Origin: Clostridia bacterium
GTDB lineage: Bacteria; Bacillota; Clostridia; Oscillospirales; Acutalibacteraceae
Assembly (NCBI GenBank): GCA_017524165.1
Contig: JAFWUH010000050.1
Location: 56,553 to 120,552, forward strand
Reading direction: 5' to 3'
DNA length: 64,000 nt
Position numbers and translations under genes: made by a program
In this document: positions 25,805 through 34,913 of the stretch, one piece after another
Numbering within the stretch: position 1 is the stretch's first letter
Layout of the letters: every line of letters begins with the position of its first letter
The notes under the pieces: model-generated
Database searches by the model: none
What the model was told of the DNA's origin: nothing
The model's input: the letters and a program-made list of their open reading frames with translations, nothing else

Positions 25805-28012
25805 TTAATCGTGCTTTTTAAAGCCGCGGCGCTCTCTGCCGCGTTTACGGTCACCATGCGGTGCGCGGCGGGAGTCCTCCTCGCCGTCATCCTCTACCAC
25901 GGCGCCGTTGATTTCCACCAACGCGTCTCTGCGGGGGAGGTTGATGCGTCCCTGATCGTCAATTTCGGTAACCTTGACCATGACCTGATCGCCGACCGCG
26001 ACAACATCCTCTACCTTGTCCACGCGTTTGACATCCAGCTTGGAAATATGAACCAAGCCTTCCTTGCCGGGTGCAATTTCGACAAACGCGCCAAAGGTCA
26101 TCAGGCGGGTAACCTTGCCGCTGTAGATGGCGCCGATTTCGGGATCGTTGGCAATGAGGTCGATAATGTCAATCGCCTGTTTTGCCTTGTCGATATCCAA
26201 GCCGGCAACATAAACATGACCGTCTTCTTCAATGGTGATTTCGCAGGAGCATTGCTCTTGAATGGACTGAATGATTTTGCCCTGCTTACCGATAACATCA
26301 CCGATTTTATCCGGATTGATCACGGTGGTCAACATTTTCGGTGCGTATTTCGACAACTCGGCACGCGGCGCCGGAATACACTTGAGCATAACCTCGTCCA
26401 AAATATAATCTCTGGCTTTATGGGTTTTTGCAAAAGCCTCTTTAATGATTTCAGGCGTTAAGCCGTGTACTTTCAAATCCATCTGAATGGCGGTAATACC
26501 CTTATGGGTACCGGCAACCTTAAAGTCCATATCGCCGTAGAAATCTTCCAGACCTTGAATATCCACCATGGTCATGAAATCGCCGTAGACCCCTTGGTCT
26601 CCGGTAATCAAGCCGCAGGAGATACCGGCAACCGGCGCCTTGATTGGCACGCCGGCAGCCATCAGCGCTAAGGTCGAACCGCAAATAGAGCCCTGCGAGG
26701 TTGAACCATTAGAGGACAACACCTCCGAAACCACACGGATGGCATAGGGGAACTCTTCCACGCTCGGGATCACCGGCACCAATGCACGCTCCGCCAAAGC
26801 GCCGTGACCGATTTCACGACGGCCGGGGCCGCGGGAGGGCTTGGTTTCACCGACCGAGAAGGACGGGAAGTTATAGTGATGAATATAACGCTTGGAGGTG
26901 TCTTCGTCCAAACCGTCTAATTTCTGCGCCTCGCTCATCGGCGCCAGTGTAGCAACCGACAAAACCTGCGTCTGACCGCGCGTGAACATACCGGAACCGT
27001 GCGCACGCGGCAACAAATCAACCTCGGCGGCTAACGGACGGATCTCATCAATGCCACGACCGTCCACACGCTTGTGCTCGTTTTTCAGCCAATCGCGGAC
27101 GATATGCTTCTGGATCAGGTACATGATTTCGTCCAGCTTCGCCTCATTGCCTTCAAATTGAGCATCATATTTTTCATGAACCGCGTTATAGATGGGCAGT
27201 AATGCCGCGTCGCGAACATTTTTATCATCGGTATCCAGCGCTTTTTTAACATCTTCAATGCAGAACGCTTCAATTTCGTTAAAGATCACCGGATCGGGGT
27301 TGCTGGACTCAAATTCAAACTTTTTCTTGCCGATTTCGGCAACAATACCGTTAATAAAAGCAACGATTTCCTGATTGACCTTATGCCCCGCCATAATGCA
27401 GTCAAACATCACATCATCCGGGATCTCGTTACCGCCCGCCTCGATCATCGCAACCAGATCGGCGGTTGAGGAAACGGTCAGGGACAAATCGGTCTTTTCC
27501 CGCTGTGCCAAGGTCGGGTTAATGACGATTTCGCCGTCTACCAAGCCGACCGAGGTGCTGGCGATCGGGCCGTCCCACGGAATATCCGAAACGGCGATTG
27601 CGGCGGAAACACCGATCGCGGCGGTGATTTCGGGTGAGCAATCGGGGTCAACCGACATTACGGTCGCCACGACCGAACAATCATTGCGCATATCCTTCGG
27701 GAACAGCGGACGAATCGGGCGGTCGATACAACGCGACGAAAGGATCGCCTTTTCACTTGCGCGACCCTCGCGGCGCTGGAACGAACCGGGGAACCGACCA
27801 ACCGAATACATTTTTTCCTCAAAATCAACCGAAAGCGGGAAGAAATCAATCCCCTCGCGCGGTTTTGCGGAAGCCGTTACGGTACAAAGCACGCAGGTCT
27901 CGCCATAGGACGCCATGAACGCGGCGCTTGCCAACTGTGCCATTTTGCCGGTTTCCAGTTTAAACGGACGGCCGGCAATGGTGGTTTCATAAACCTTGTA
28001 GTTTTCAAACAT
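25805..28012 (-). CDS. pnp: Polyribonucleotide nucleotidyltransferase (PNPase)
   Basis: PNPase degrades RNA from the 3' end using phosphate and takes part in RNA turnover. The 735-residue protein has two RNase PH domains (GRFPGSFQRREGRASEKAIL; then FPYAIRVVSEVLSSNGSTSQ and GDFMTMVDIQGLEDFYGDMD). A KH domain follows (VIGKQGKIIQSIQEQC), then an S1 domain (GKVTRLMTFGAFVEI), and a charged tail rich in arginine. It follows rpsO and is preceded by a long stem-loop in the leader. Confidence 0.97.
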   Translation of the reverse strand: MFENYKVYETTIAGRPFKLETGKMAQLASAAFMASYGETCVLCTVTASAKPREGIDFFPLSVDFEEKMYSVGRFPGSFQRREGRASEKAILSSRCIDRPIRPLFPKDMRNDCSVVATVMSVDPDCSPEITAAIGVSAAIAVSDIPWDGPIASTSVGLVDGEIVINPTLAQREKTDLSLTVSSTADLVAMIEAGGNEIPDDVMFDCIMAGHKVNQEIVAFINGIVAEIGKKKFEFESSNPDPVIFNEIEAFCIEDVKKALDTDDKNVRDAALLPIYNAVHEKYDAQFEGNEAKLDEIMYLIQKHIVRDWLKNEHKRVDGRGIDEIRPLAAEVDLLPRAHGSGMFTRGQTQVLSVATLAPMSEAQKLDGLDEDTSKRYIHHYNFPSFSVGETKPSRGPGRREIGHGALAERALVPVIPSVEEFPYAIRVVSEVLSSNGSTSQGSICGSTLALMAAGVPIKAPVAGISCGLITGDQGVYGDFMTMVDIQGLEDFYGDMDFKVAGTHKGITAIQMDLKVHGLTPEIIKEAFAKTHKARDYILDEVMLKCIPAPRAELSKYAPKMLTTVINPDKIGDVIGKQGKIIQSIQEQCSCEITIEEDGHVYVAGLDIDKAKQAIDIIDLIANDPEIGAIYSGKVTRLMTFGAFVEIAPGKEGLVHISKLDVKRVDKVEDVVAVGDQVMVKVTEIDDQGRINLPRRDALVEINGAVVEDDGEEDSRRAPHGDRKRGRERRGFKKHD

Positions 28013-28034
28013 TCTTTTTTCTCCTTTTTCTCTC

Positions 28035-28114
28035 GAAGCCGTTCACGGTTAGCAATAAATCCGACATCGCCCTTGAGCGCGGTGCCCGATTTACCGCTAA
28101 AGCGAAACAGCTTC
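28035..28114 (-). promoter_or_regulatory. Long imperfect stem-loop in the pnp leader
   Basis: On the minus strand TTAGCGGTAAATC pairs with GATTTATTGCTAA over 13 positions including G-U pairs. The outer GAAGC/GCTTC arms extend the helix to about 80 bases in all. In E. coli a comparable pnp leader stem is cut by RNase III and mediates PNPase autoregulation; a similar role here is inference. Confidence 0.55.
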
Positions 28115-28148
28115 TTTTTTAGATACTGCGTATCACGAATTTACAATA

Positions 28149-28179
28149 AAGCAGACCGAACCAAAGCCCGGTCTGCTTT
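28149..28179 (-). terminator. Intrinsic terminator after rpsO
   Basis: Arms GCAGACCG and CGGTCTGC form the stem, followed on the minus strand by TTTATTG. Some readthrough into pnp is plausible since the two genes are often co-transcribed. Confidence 0.7.
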
Positions 28180-28187
28180 TCTTGTGC

Positions 28188-28451
28188 TTACTTACGGATA
28201 CCGAGACGCTTAATGACAGCGCGATATCTCTCAATGTCGTTCTTTTGCAGGTAAGCCAACAGGTTTCTTCTGTGACCGACCATTTTCAGAAGACCGCGGT
28301 GCGAGTGGTTATCCTTCGGATGCTGACGCAAATGTTCGTTCAACTCGTTAATACGGGTATGAAGCAAAGCGATCTGAACCTCCGGAGAGCCGGTATCGCC
28401 CTCATGAACAGCATATTCAGCAATGATCTGCTGTTTTTGTTCCTTTGTCAT
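28188..28451 (-). CDS. rpsO: 30S ribosomal protein S15
   Basis: S15 binds the central domain of 16S rRNA early in 30S assembly. The 87-residue sequence is typical: [34 protein letters not shown], and [22 protein letters not shown] precedes the ATG. The rpsO-pnp order is widely conserved. Confidence 0.98.
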   Translation of the reverse strand: MTKEQKQQIIAEYAVHEGDTGSPEVQIALLHTRINELNEHLRQHPKDNHSHRGLLKMVGHRRNLLAYLQKNDIERYRAVIKRLGIRK

Positions 28452-28608
28452 GTTTCTTCACTCCTTTTTTATTTTCGCCGTTATCCGCGCAAAAGGTCCA
28501 AGAGTGTTCCGCCATGCGGCAGACGCCAAAAGCGCAGAAAACGGTAGCTTACATATTATACCACGGTTCTTTCAAAAAGTAAAGCTTAATTTTTTCTTTT
28601 CTTTCCGG

Positions 28609-28637
28609 TTGAAGAAAAAACCGGAAAATGGTATAAT
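28609..28637 (+). promoter_or_regulatory. Sigma-A promoter for the 28663 gene and nuclease
   Basis: TTGAAG (28609-28614), a 17-base spacer and TATAAT (28632-28637) lie 25 bases before the start. Confidence 0.78.
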
Positions 28638-28662
28638 AATGCTTTAAAGAGAGGTTTTGCAG

Positions 28663-29079
28663 ATGAAATTGATCGTTTGTATCAGTGAAGAAAAAGGGCT
28701 TCTGTTTAACGGCCGCCGGCAGAGTCAGGACGCCGTTTTGCGCCAAAAAGTGCTGGCGCTTTCGGGTGGCAGTCTTTTTTTGAACGAATATTCCGCGCGG
28801 CAGTTTGCGTCGCAAGAGGGTTTGACGGTGCGGGAAGATTTTTGTGCCGCCGCAGGGCAAGACGATTTCTGCTTTTTTGAGGGCGAAACCGTGCCGCTGG
28901 CGCAGGCCGACGAATTATATTTGTTCTGCTGGAACCGGCGGTATCCCGCCGACAGTTTTTTGGACTGGCAGACGGTCGAAAACGATTTTGAACCGGTTCA
29001 TACCGAAAACTTTGCCGGTTCTTCCCACGACAAAATCACGCTGACGGTTTATCGCAGAAAAGGAGGTTCCGCCCGATGA
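28663..29079 (+). CDS. Small conserved clostridial protein, function unknown
   Basis: This 138-residue protein begins MKLIVCISEEKGLLFNGRRQ and contains QDAVLRQKVLALSGGSLFLN and AADELYLF-like segments. Related clostridial proteins are often labelled ribonuclease Z, but no HxHxDH metal motif is present here, so I do not accept that label. The ATG at 28663 follows AGAGAGG; an in-frame TTG six bases earlier is weaker. It overlaps the nuclease gene by four bases, so the two are coupled. Confidence 0.7.
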   Translation: MKLIVCISEEKGLLFNGRRQSQDAVLRQKVLALSGGSLFLNEYSARQFASQEGLTVREDFCAAAGQDDFCFFEGETVPLAQADELYLFCWNRRYPADSFLDWQTVENDFEPVHTENFAGSSHDKITLTVYRRKGGSAR

Positions 29080-29840
29080 AAGAAAAGCAATCTTCCGCTG
29101 CCCGTTCCTTTCTGCCGCTGCTCGCCGCGCTGATTTTTATTGTTGCTTATCTGGTAATCCGCGGCGGTCTTTGGCAAAAAGAGGAACAACCCTCGCCCGA
29201 TTCTTCCGCCGTCGGCACCGCCTCTTCCCAGCCGACCGGCGCCGACAGTCTTGCCGACATTCCGCCCTACAGCGGATCGCCCTATGCGGTGCTGTGCAAC
29301 AATGTGCCGAATTTTTCGGCAGAGGAACTGAAAACAAAAGGGTTTGAATCGTACAGCGCGCTGGACGAACTCGGTCGGTGCGGCGGTGCGGTTGCCTGCT
29401 GTGGGCGTGAGATCATGCCGAAAAAAGGTGAAAAACGCGGCAGCATCAGCCAAATCAAACCGACCGGATGGGTTCAGGCGTTTTATGATAATGTATCGGG
29501 CAAAAGCTTATACAACCGCTGTCATTTAATCGGCTGGCAACTCTCGGCGGAAAACGCCAACAAACAAAATCTCATTACCGGTACCCGCTACCTGAACGAA
29601 ACCGGCATGTTACCCTTTGAAAATATGATTGCCGACTATATCCGCGAAACAAACAACCATGTCGCCTATCGCGTTACCCCGATCTTTGCGGGCGACAACC
29701 TCGTTGCCGACGGGGTGGAAATGGAGGCGCAATCGGTTGAAGATGACGGCGAAGGCATCTGTTTCCATGTCTTTTGCTATAATGTTCAGCCCGGAATCGT
29801 CATTGATTACCGAACGGGACAAAGTCATGCTGAAAAATGA
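29076..29840 (+). CDS. Membrane-anchored or secreted DNA/RNA non-specific endonuclease (EndA/DNA-entry type)
   Basis: This 254-residue protein has an N-terminal hydrophobic span (about 11-29) as anchor or uncleaved signal. A low-complexity serine/proline/alanine linker follows, then a nuclease domain. The catalytic histidine lies in LYNRCHLIGWQLS, with NKQNLITGTRYLN following; the second is typical of the streptococcal EndA branch. Such enzymes cut DNA outside the cell for uptake or nutrition. An AGGAGG site lies in the end of the upstream gene. Confidence 0.88.
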   Translation: MKEKQSSAARSFLPLLAALIFIVAYLVIRGGLWQKEEQPSPDSSAVGTASSQPTGADSLADIPPYSGSPYAVLCNNVPNFSAEELKTKGFESYSALDELGRCGGAVACCGREIMPKKGEKRGSISQIKPTGWVQAFYDNVSGKSLYNRCHLIGWQLSAENANKQNLITGTRYLNETGMLPFENMIADYIRETNNHVAYRVTPIFAGDNLVADGVEMEAQSVEDDGEGICFHVFCYNVQPGIVIDYRTGQSHAEK

Positions 29841-29845
29841 AACTG

Positions 29846-29873
29846 ATCCCGCTTGCCGACGGGCAAGCGGGAT
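29846..29873 (+). terminator. Intrinsic terminator after the nuclease gene
   Basis: Arms ATCCCGCTTGCC and GGGCAAGCGGGAT around a three-base loop lead into CTTTCTATT. It faces the end of the convergent ABC permease gene. Confidence 0.82.
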
Positions 29874-29877
29874 CTTT

Positions 29878-31641
29878 CTATTCATTTATATATTCTTTTT
29901 CCGCACCAAGCGCTCGTTGTTGCGCGATCCGTTCCGGAAGATTCAACGCTTCCAGCGCGGCTTTTGTCTCGGCAAAGCCGGGTTCCACGCGCAGTAAAAA
30001 ATCCCGGTAATAATCAGCGTTTTTGCCGCCGTGGATTTCAATTAAATACTCCGCACAAAGATCGTTGCGATACAAGCTGTCCGTCGTCGCATGCGGCAGA
30101 TCTTTAAAATAGGCGTCGGTCAAGTGCCGCAATTCGGCATTGGTCAACGGCACCGTCTCGCCAAACCATTCTGCGTCTTGCTCCTCTGGGGTATACTGTT
30201 GCCACAGGGCGACATATTCCCCGGCACCCACCGCGTCAATCTCTTTTTTCAGTTGTTGGATGCGTTCCGGACTGCGATAAATCGCCAACAGTTTTTGCTC
30301 GATCGCCGAATTTTGCCCAACGGTATATTCGCGTTCCATGGTACGATTGCCTTTTAATTGATAGGATATCGTCAAAGAAATCGGCACATCTTCTTCTGCC
30401 GGCGTCAAGTCTTCCAACTGCTCGACCACTGCGCCGTGCAACGCCAACACCGCTTCGGGAGATACCTGCGCTTGTTCAAATCCCGGAAGACTTACCTCTG
30501 CCGAAACGATATCCTTTTGTTTCGGCAGACGGGTCTCGTACCCGAAGCCGCCGGATGCAACGACTACCGTTGTCGCCGCCAAAAAGAGTACCGCAATGCC
30601 GCCGATCACAAAGGACTGCTTCAGCATTTTAAAGCCACGGTTGGTCACGGCGCCGTACGCCACCGCAAAGAGCAATCCGCCGATGACGGCGAAGACCCAA
30701 AACGGCGCGTCCATTTCCTCTTGCGAGAAGATCATGCCCACGACAAAGGCGCCGATGTTGGCGGCAACCAAACCGCAAAGGATCGGCATAAACCGGAAGG
30801 CATAGGAACCGCCCGAAGCCTCGGTCGGACGGCGCTTGAACAGGACGGCGGTCAGGAGGATCGACCCGACCGTCCATACGCCCCATTCGATAAAGCAACG
30901 GATCGGCACCGAAGAAAGCGTACAAGGTGTGGCGCCCGAAATAAATCTTACCAATATTTCTCCCGCCAAAAAAATCGGCGAGATCCGCGACATGACGGCG
31001 GTCATCGTGTTTTCGGACGAGGTAAATCCAATCAGGAAATTCTCGCAAAGCAGATGATAGAACAAAACCAAAATCAGCACGCCGGCATTGATGCCGATAA
31101 ACGAAACCAACAGATCAAACACACTGCCTGCCGCCGTGAAAAAGATCAAACTGAAGCAACCGAACAGCAACACGCACGCCGCGATCAGCAAAAAACCGAG
31201 CAGGAATCCGCCGACGCCGGAAACCCCGGTAACCAGGTGCACGACTACCATTACGGCACTGCTGACTGTAATAGGAATCATGGTGAGCATAAACCCTGCC
31301 GCCGCGCGGGAAAACAGTAACGAACCGCGCGTCAGCGGTAACGCGAAAAAGACATCGCCTGCGCGTTTGGTATACAAAAAGCTAAAATGGATGAAATTGA
31401 ACAGAAAAATCATCATCCCGCCGACAACGGCGTTGATCGACAGTACAACCTGATCCAACTCGTGAACATGATTCATTAGTTCGTTTTTACCCATTTCGTC
31501 GATGGATCTCAGCATAAAACCCGGGCTGATCAGCAAAAGTCCGATGGTCAGCAACGCCAGCAGTCCGATATTCTTACGCAGGGTAACGGCGATCATTTTT
31601 ATCGTTTCGCGTGTTTTAATGGAGAATGTTTTTGACATCAT
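29878..31641 (-). CDS. ABC transporter permease with large extracytoplasmic/C-terminal domain
   Basis: This 587-residue protein has about ten membrane spans in the first 380 residues in an ABC-2-like pattern. A soluble C-terminal region of about 200 residues follows (from EVSLPGFEQAQ onward). Together with the ATPase and the GntR regulator it resembles the Bacillus ytr-type operon for cell-envelope or antibiotic stress. The start overlaps the ATPase gene by 26 bases. Substrate is unknown. Confidence 0.8.
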   Translation of the reverse strand: MMSKTFSIKTRETIKMIAVTLRKNIGLLALLTIGLLLISPGFMLRSIDEMGKNELMNHVHELDQVVLSINAVVGGMMIFLFNFIHFSFLYTKRAGDVFFALPLTRGSLLFSRAAAGFMLTMIPITVSSAVMVVVHLVTGVSGVGGFLLGFLLIAACVLLFGCFSLIFFTAAGSVFDLLVSFIGINAGVLILVLFYHLLCENFLIGFTSSENTMTAVMSRISPIFLAGEILVRFISGATPCTLSSVPIRCFIEWGVWTVGSILLTAVLFKRRPTEASGGSYAFRFMPILCGLVAANIGAFVVGMIFSQEEMDAPFWVFAVIGGLLFAVAYGAVTNRGFKMLKQSFVIGGIAVLFLAATTVVVASGGFGYETRLPKQKDIVSAEVSLPGFEQAQVSPEAVLALHGAVVEQLEDLTPAEEDVPISLTISYQLKGNRTMEREYTVGQNSAIEQKLLAIYRSPERIQQLKKEIDAVGAGEYVALWQQYTPEEQDAEWFGETVPLTNAELRHLTDAYFKDLPHATTDSLYRNDLCAEYLIEIHGGKNADYYRDFLLRVEPGFAETKAALEALNLPERIAQQRALGAEKEYINE

Positions 31642-32515
31642 AACCGGTTACCTCCAATTCATAAACAAACATTTCTTCAAGTGACGGCGCTACGCTCTCC
31701 AAAAAGACCGGATCAAACCGCTTGAAATATTCGAGGATCTCCTCCTCATCTCCGCGAATGACCATCTGCAGCAACGAGCCGGTGCGGTCGCATTTCAATA
31801 CATTCAATCCGTCAAACGCCGATTCCTCCGGCACACCGCGGAACGCCGCCTGCACCTTGTGCAAACCGCCCTTTAACCGCTCGGTTTCATCGTTAAAGAG
31901 CATTTTTCCGTCGTGGATCAGCGCCACATGGTCGCACAAATCTTCCAGTTCCCGAAGATTGTGAGAAGCAATGACCGTGGTCATGCCGCGATTTTCCACC
32001 CCGTCCATGATCAAGTTGGCTAAAACACGGCGCATGACGACATCCAAACCGTCAAAAGCCTCATCCATCAACAGATACTGCGGTTCGGTGGCGAGCAGCA
32101 ACATCAGCGCCGCCTGCCGTTGTTGTCCTTTGGACATCGCCGTAAGCCGTTTTCTGGCGTCCAACGGAAAAACGCTTTGCAGCTGCCGGAAGGTTTCCGC
32201 GTTAAAATTCGGATAAAGAGAGCTGTAAAACCGCGACATTTCGGCAAGGGTGGATTGCGGTAAAAAGTAGGGGGTGTCCCCTAAAAAGGCAATTTTGGAT
32301 TTCAGCATCGGATGATCAAAGGTTTCGATGCCGTCGATCCCGATACTGCCCGAATCGGCGCGATATACGCCGGAAATCAGACGCAAAAGGGTGGATTTCC
32401 CCGACCCGTTAGAGCCAACCAACCCGCAAACGGCGCCCTCTTCCATCTCAAATGAAACATTATCAAACGCCACACGGTCGCCAAACCGTTTGGTAAGATT
32501 TCTTGCCGTGATCAT
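31616..32515 (-). CDS. ABC transporter ATP-binding protein (YtrB type)
   Basis: This 299-residue ATPase shows Walker A GLVGSNGSGKSTLLR, a signature region MSKGQQRQAALMLLLA, Walker B YLLMDEAFDGLD, and the switch histidine in TVIASHNLREL. It overlaps the regulator by four bases and the permease by 26, so all three are coupled. It is the energy subunit for the membrane protein encoded next. Confidence 0.92.
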   Translation of the reverse strand: MITARNLTKRFGDRVAFDNVSFEMEEGAVCGLVGSNGSGKSTLLRLISGVYRADSGSIGIDGIETFDHPMLKSKIAFLGDTPYFLPQSTLAEMSRFYSSLYPNFNAETFRQLQSVFPLDARKRLTAMSKGQQRQAALMLLLATEPQYLLMDEAFDGLDVVMRRVLANLIMDGVENRGMTTVIASHNLRELEDLCDHVALIHDGKMLFNDETERLKGGLHKVQAAFRGVPEESAFDGLNVLKCDRTGSLLQMVIRGDEEEILEYFKRFDPVFLESVAPSLEEMFVYELEVTGYDVKNILH

Positions 32516-32874
32516 GTTGTTTCCTCCTTCAACACCAAAGTTACAAGGTCTTCCTGCGAGAGTCCCAGCGATTTTGCGGTCCTGACCGCCGCCGTAAAAT
32601 CGGTCTCGGCTTTTTGCCGTACCGCATCGTGCGCGCGTTCATCGTCCGACAAAAAAGAGCCTTTGCCCTTGACCGAATAGATGATGCCTGCATTTTCCAG
32701 TATGGCATACGCCTTTTGCACCGTGTTCGGATTGACCGACAGCTGTGACGCCAACGCCCGAACCGACGGCAATTGATCGCCGCCCTTCATCAGCCCCAAC
32801 GCCTTTAGCTGAATGAACCGGTTGACCACCTGTTCGCAGATGGATTGACCGCTTTTATAATCTAACTGAATCAT
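32512..32874 (-). CDS. GntR-family regulator, YtrA subfamily
   Basis: This 120-residue protein has a winged helix-turn-helix of the GntR kind (LPSVRALASQLSVNPNTVQKAY) and a short C-terminal dimerisation segment, which is the YtrA size class. The ATG at 32874 follows AAGGAGGGAGC. It is first in the operon and lies just after a palindrome at 32898-32916 that overlaps the transcription start. It very likely represses its own operon. Confidence 0.9.
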   Translation of the reverse strand: MIQLDYKSGQSICEQVVNRFIQLKALGLMKGGDQLPSVRALASQLSVNPNTVQKAYAILENAGIIYSVKGKGSFLSDDERAHDAVRQKAETDFTAAVRTAKSLGLSQEDLVTLVLKEETT

Positions 32875-32897
32875 GCCCGCTCCCTCCTTTTTGTTGT

Positions 32898-32916
32898 GTA
32901 CCAATTGAATTAGTAC
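32898..32916 (-). promoter_or_regulatory. Operator-like palindrome for the YtrA-type regulator
   Basis: The 19-base site GTACTAATTCAATTGGTAC has 9-base arms with a single mismatch around a central base. It lies directly downstream of the -10 box, overlapping the expected start of transcription, which suits repression. Binding by the encoded regulator is inferred from position. Confidence 0.75.
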
Positions 32917-32920
32917 AGTT

Positions 32921-32949
32921 ATTATACACGGTGATTGCTCTCTTGTCAA
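32921..32949 (-). promoter_or_regulatory. Consensus sigma-A promoter of the GntR/ABC operon
   Basis: Perfect TTGACA (32949-32944), a 17-base spacer and perfect TATAAT (32926-32921) are present. Such a strong promoter would need the adjoining operator to hold it down. Confidence 0.88.
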
Positions 32950-32979
32950 GCGGTTTTGGAAAATTTTTTCTTTTCCGCA

Positions 32980-33020
32980 AAAAAAGACCTTTCTCCTCCG
33001 CGAACGGAAAAGAAAGGTCC
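32980..33020 (-). terminator. Intrinsic terminator after the alcohol dehydrogenase gene
   Basis: Arms GACCTTTCT and AGAAAGGTC form the stem with an inner CCG/CGG pairing. Seven T residues follow on the minus strand. Confidence 0.85.
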
Positions 33021-33036
33021 TTTAAAATTCGTTTTC

Positions 33037-34182
33037 TTACATCAAACTGCGATAAATCGCTTCAATATCCTCCACGCTGGTTTCTCTCGGATTGCCCGGA
33101 CGGCAAGCGTCATTATAGGCGTCGACGGACATCTGGTGAATATCCTCTTCCTTGGCAACGCCCTTTAGCGAGAGAACAATGCCGACATCCTCCGCCAGCT
33201 TGGCAACGGCGTCAATAGCGGCGTTGCGGTATTCTTCCTGACTCATGGCGTCGACATTTTGAACGCCCATGGCTTTAGCAATGTCGCGATATTTTTCGCC
33301 GGTCGCCGGTGCATTATATGCCATAACAGCCGGCAACAGGGTGGCGCATGCCTTTCCATGCGGCATATCATAGTATGCCGAGAGGGTGTGTGCCATCGAG
33401 TGATCCACGCCCAGTCCGACATTGGAGAAGCCCATCCCGGCAACATATTGACCGAGCGCCATGCCGGTCCTGCCCTCTGGGGTGTTGTTGACGGCGTCAC
33501 GCAGAGAGCGCGCAATGATTTCAATGGCTTTCAGATGGAACATATCCGAAAGCTCCCACGCGCCCTTGGTGATATAGCCTTCGATCGCATGGGTCAAGGC
33601 GTCCATACCGGTCGCGGCGGTCAGCGATTTGGGCATCGACGCCATCATGTCGGGATCGACGACGGCGACGATCGGAATATCGTGCGCGTCCACGCAAACG
33701 AATTTTCTCTTCTTCTCCACATCGGTGATCACATAGTTAATGGTGACTTCCGCCGCGGTACCTGCCGTGGTCGGAACGGCAATGATCGGCACCGCCGGAT
33801 TCTTGGTCGGCGCTACGCCCTCCAACGAGCGAACATCAGCAAACTCCGGATTTGCAATAATGATGCCGATGGCTTTCGCGGTATCCATCGAAGAACCGCC
33901 GCCGACGGCAACAATGCAATCGCAAGCCGACGCCTGAAAGACTTCCACGCCGTGCTTCACATTTTCAATGGTCGGATTCGGCTTAATATCCGAATAAACC
34001 ACATAAGGAATCCCCGCCTTTTCCAGCAGATCGGTCACCTTTGCGGTGATACCGAACTGCACCAAGTCGGGATCGGAAGCAACAAAGACCTTATTGAATC
34101 CGCGGCTCTTTACCTCGTCCGGAATGGCGGCAATCGCCCTGGCGCCGTGATAGGATGTTTCGTTCAGCATAAATTTGTTCAT
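33037..34182 (-). CDS. Iron-containing alcohol dehydrogenase
   Basis: This 381-residue type III dehydrogenase reduces aldehydes or ketones with NAD(P)H. It has the nucleotide-binding VAVGGGSSMDTAKAIG, PTTAGTAAEV, and metal residues in GMDALTHAIEGY and the HSMAHTLSAYYDMPHGKA block. GAGG precedes the ATG. The exact substrate (ethanol, butanol, propanediol) cannot be told. It is followed by its own terminator. Confidence 0.92.
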   Translation of the reverse strand: MNKFMLNETSYHGARAIAAIPDEVKSRGFNKVFVASDPDLVQFGITAKVTDLLEKAGIPYVVYSDIKPNPTIENVKHGVEVFQASACDCIVAVGGGSSMDTAKAIGIIIANPEFADVRSLEGVAPTKNPAVPIIAVPTTAGTAAEVTINYVITDVEKKRKFVCVDAHDIPIVAVVDPDMMASMPKSLTAATGMDALTHAIEGYITKGAWELSDMFHLKAIEIIARSLRDAVNNTPEGRTGMALGQYVAGMGFSNVGLGVDHSMAHTLSAYYDMPHGKACATLLPAVMAYNAPATGEKYRDIAKAMGVQNVDAMSQEEYRNAAIDAVAKLAEDVGIVLSLKGVAKEEDIHQMSVDAYNDACRPGNPRETSVEDIEAIYRSLM

Positions 34183-34244
34183 GATAATAACCTCCTCTTA
34201 ATATTTATTATGTCGCGCCTGCGCGCAATCATGAAACAACAAAA

Positions 34245-34892
34245 TTATCTTTGGAAGAACTTCTGCAAAGTTTTATTCTCCCCGAGTACAAAAAGGGACA
34301 TTTCCTGCGTTAAAACGGTATCGGGCGTAAAAAACATATTAAATTTCCCGTCGGTCTTCATACCGAGAATATTTAAGTTGTGTTTGCGGCGAATATCCAG
34401 CTCGGCAAGCGTATGCCCCACCCAGTTTTTCGGCACATTGACCTCCAACACGGCAAAGCCCTCCTCCAGCTCGAAAAAGTCCAAAACATGTTCCGCGCTG
34501 TAACGAATGGCTGTCCATTTGCCCATCTGCCGTTCGGGGTACACGATATCGTCGGCGCCGTTGCGCAAAAGAAATTTTGCGTGAACATCCCGATCGGCGC
34601 GCGAAACCACAAACTGTGCGCCCAATTCCTTCAACAGGGAGGTCGTCTCCAGCGAGCTTTGAAAATCATTCCGGATGGTAACGATACAAAGATCGTAGTT
34701 ATCCACCCCCAGCGACTTCAAAAAAGCCGGGTTGGTACTGTCTCCGATCTGCGCGTTGGTGACCAACGGCAAGACCTCATTCACGCGTTCCTCATTGCGG
34801 TCTACCGCCATGATCTCGTGTCCCAACGCGTTGAGTTGTGCGGCAATGTGTTTGCCGAATCTGCCCAATCCGATCAACAAAACTGTCTTCAT
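34245..34892 (-). CDS. ktrA: Potassium uptake regulatory subunit (TrkA/KtrA family)
   Basis: This 215-residue cytosolic gating subunit has an N-terminal RCK domain with nucleotide-binding VLLIGLGRFGKHIAAQL, and a C-terminal RCK_C domain (AVLEVNVPKNWVGHTLAELD), which in this family can bind c-di-AMP. It lies 21 bases after the channel gene. No c-di-AMP riboswitch is visible upstream of the pair. Confidence 0.93.
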   Translation of the reverse strand: MKTVLLIGLGRFGKHIAAQLNALGHEIMAVDRNEERVNEVLPLVTNAQIGDSTNPAFLKSLGVDNYDLCIVTIRNDFQSSLETTSLLKELGAQFVVSRADRDVHAKFLLRNGADDIVYPERQMGKWTAIRYSAEHVLDFFELEEGFAVLEVNVPKNWVGHTLAELDIRRKHNLNILGMKTDGKFNMFFTPDTVLTQEMSLFVLGENKTLQKFFQR

Positions 34893-34913
34893 GTTTTTTC
34901 TCCTTTGAATTTA

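Noticed and set aside
28663-29079. Ribonuclease Z label for the small protein before the nuclease
   Set aside because: It lacks the HxHxDH metal motif and is far too short for a beta-lactamase-fold enzyme.
30358-31320. A 320-codon plus-strand frame opposite the ABC permease
   Set aside because: Extremely charged composition from reading hydrophobic codons backwards; no supporting signal.
33259-34503. A 414-codon plus-strand open frame opposite the alcohol dehydrogenase and ktrA
   Set aside because: It spans two genuine genes and their gap on the other strand, is rich in His/Arg as antisense frames of GC-rich genes often are, and has no start signals.
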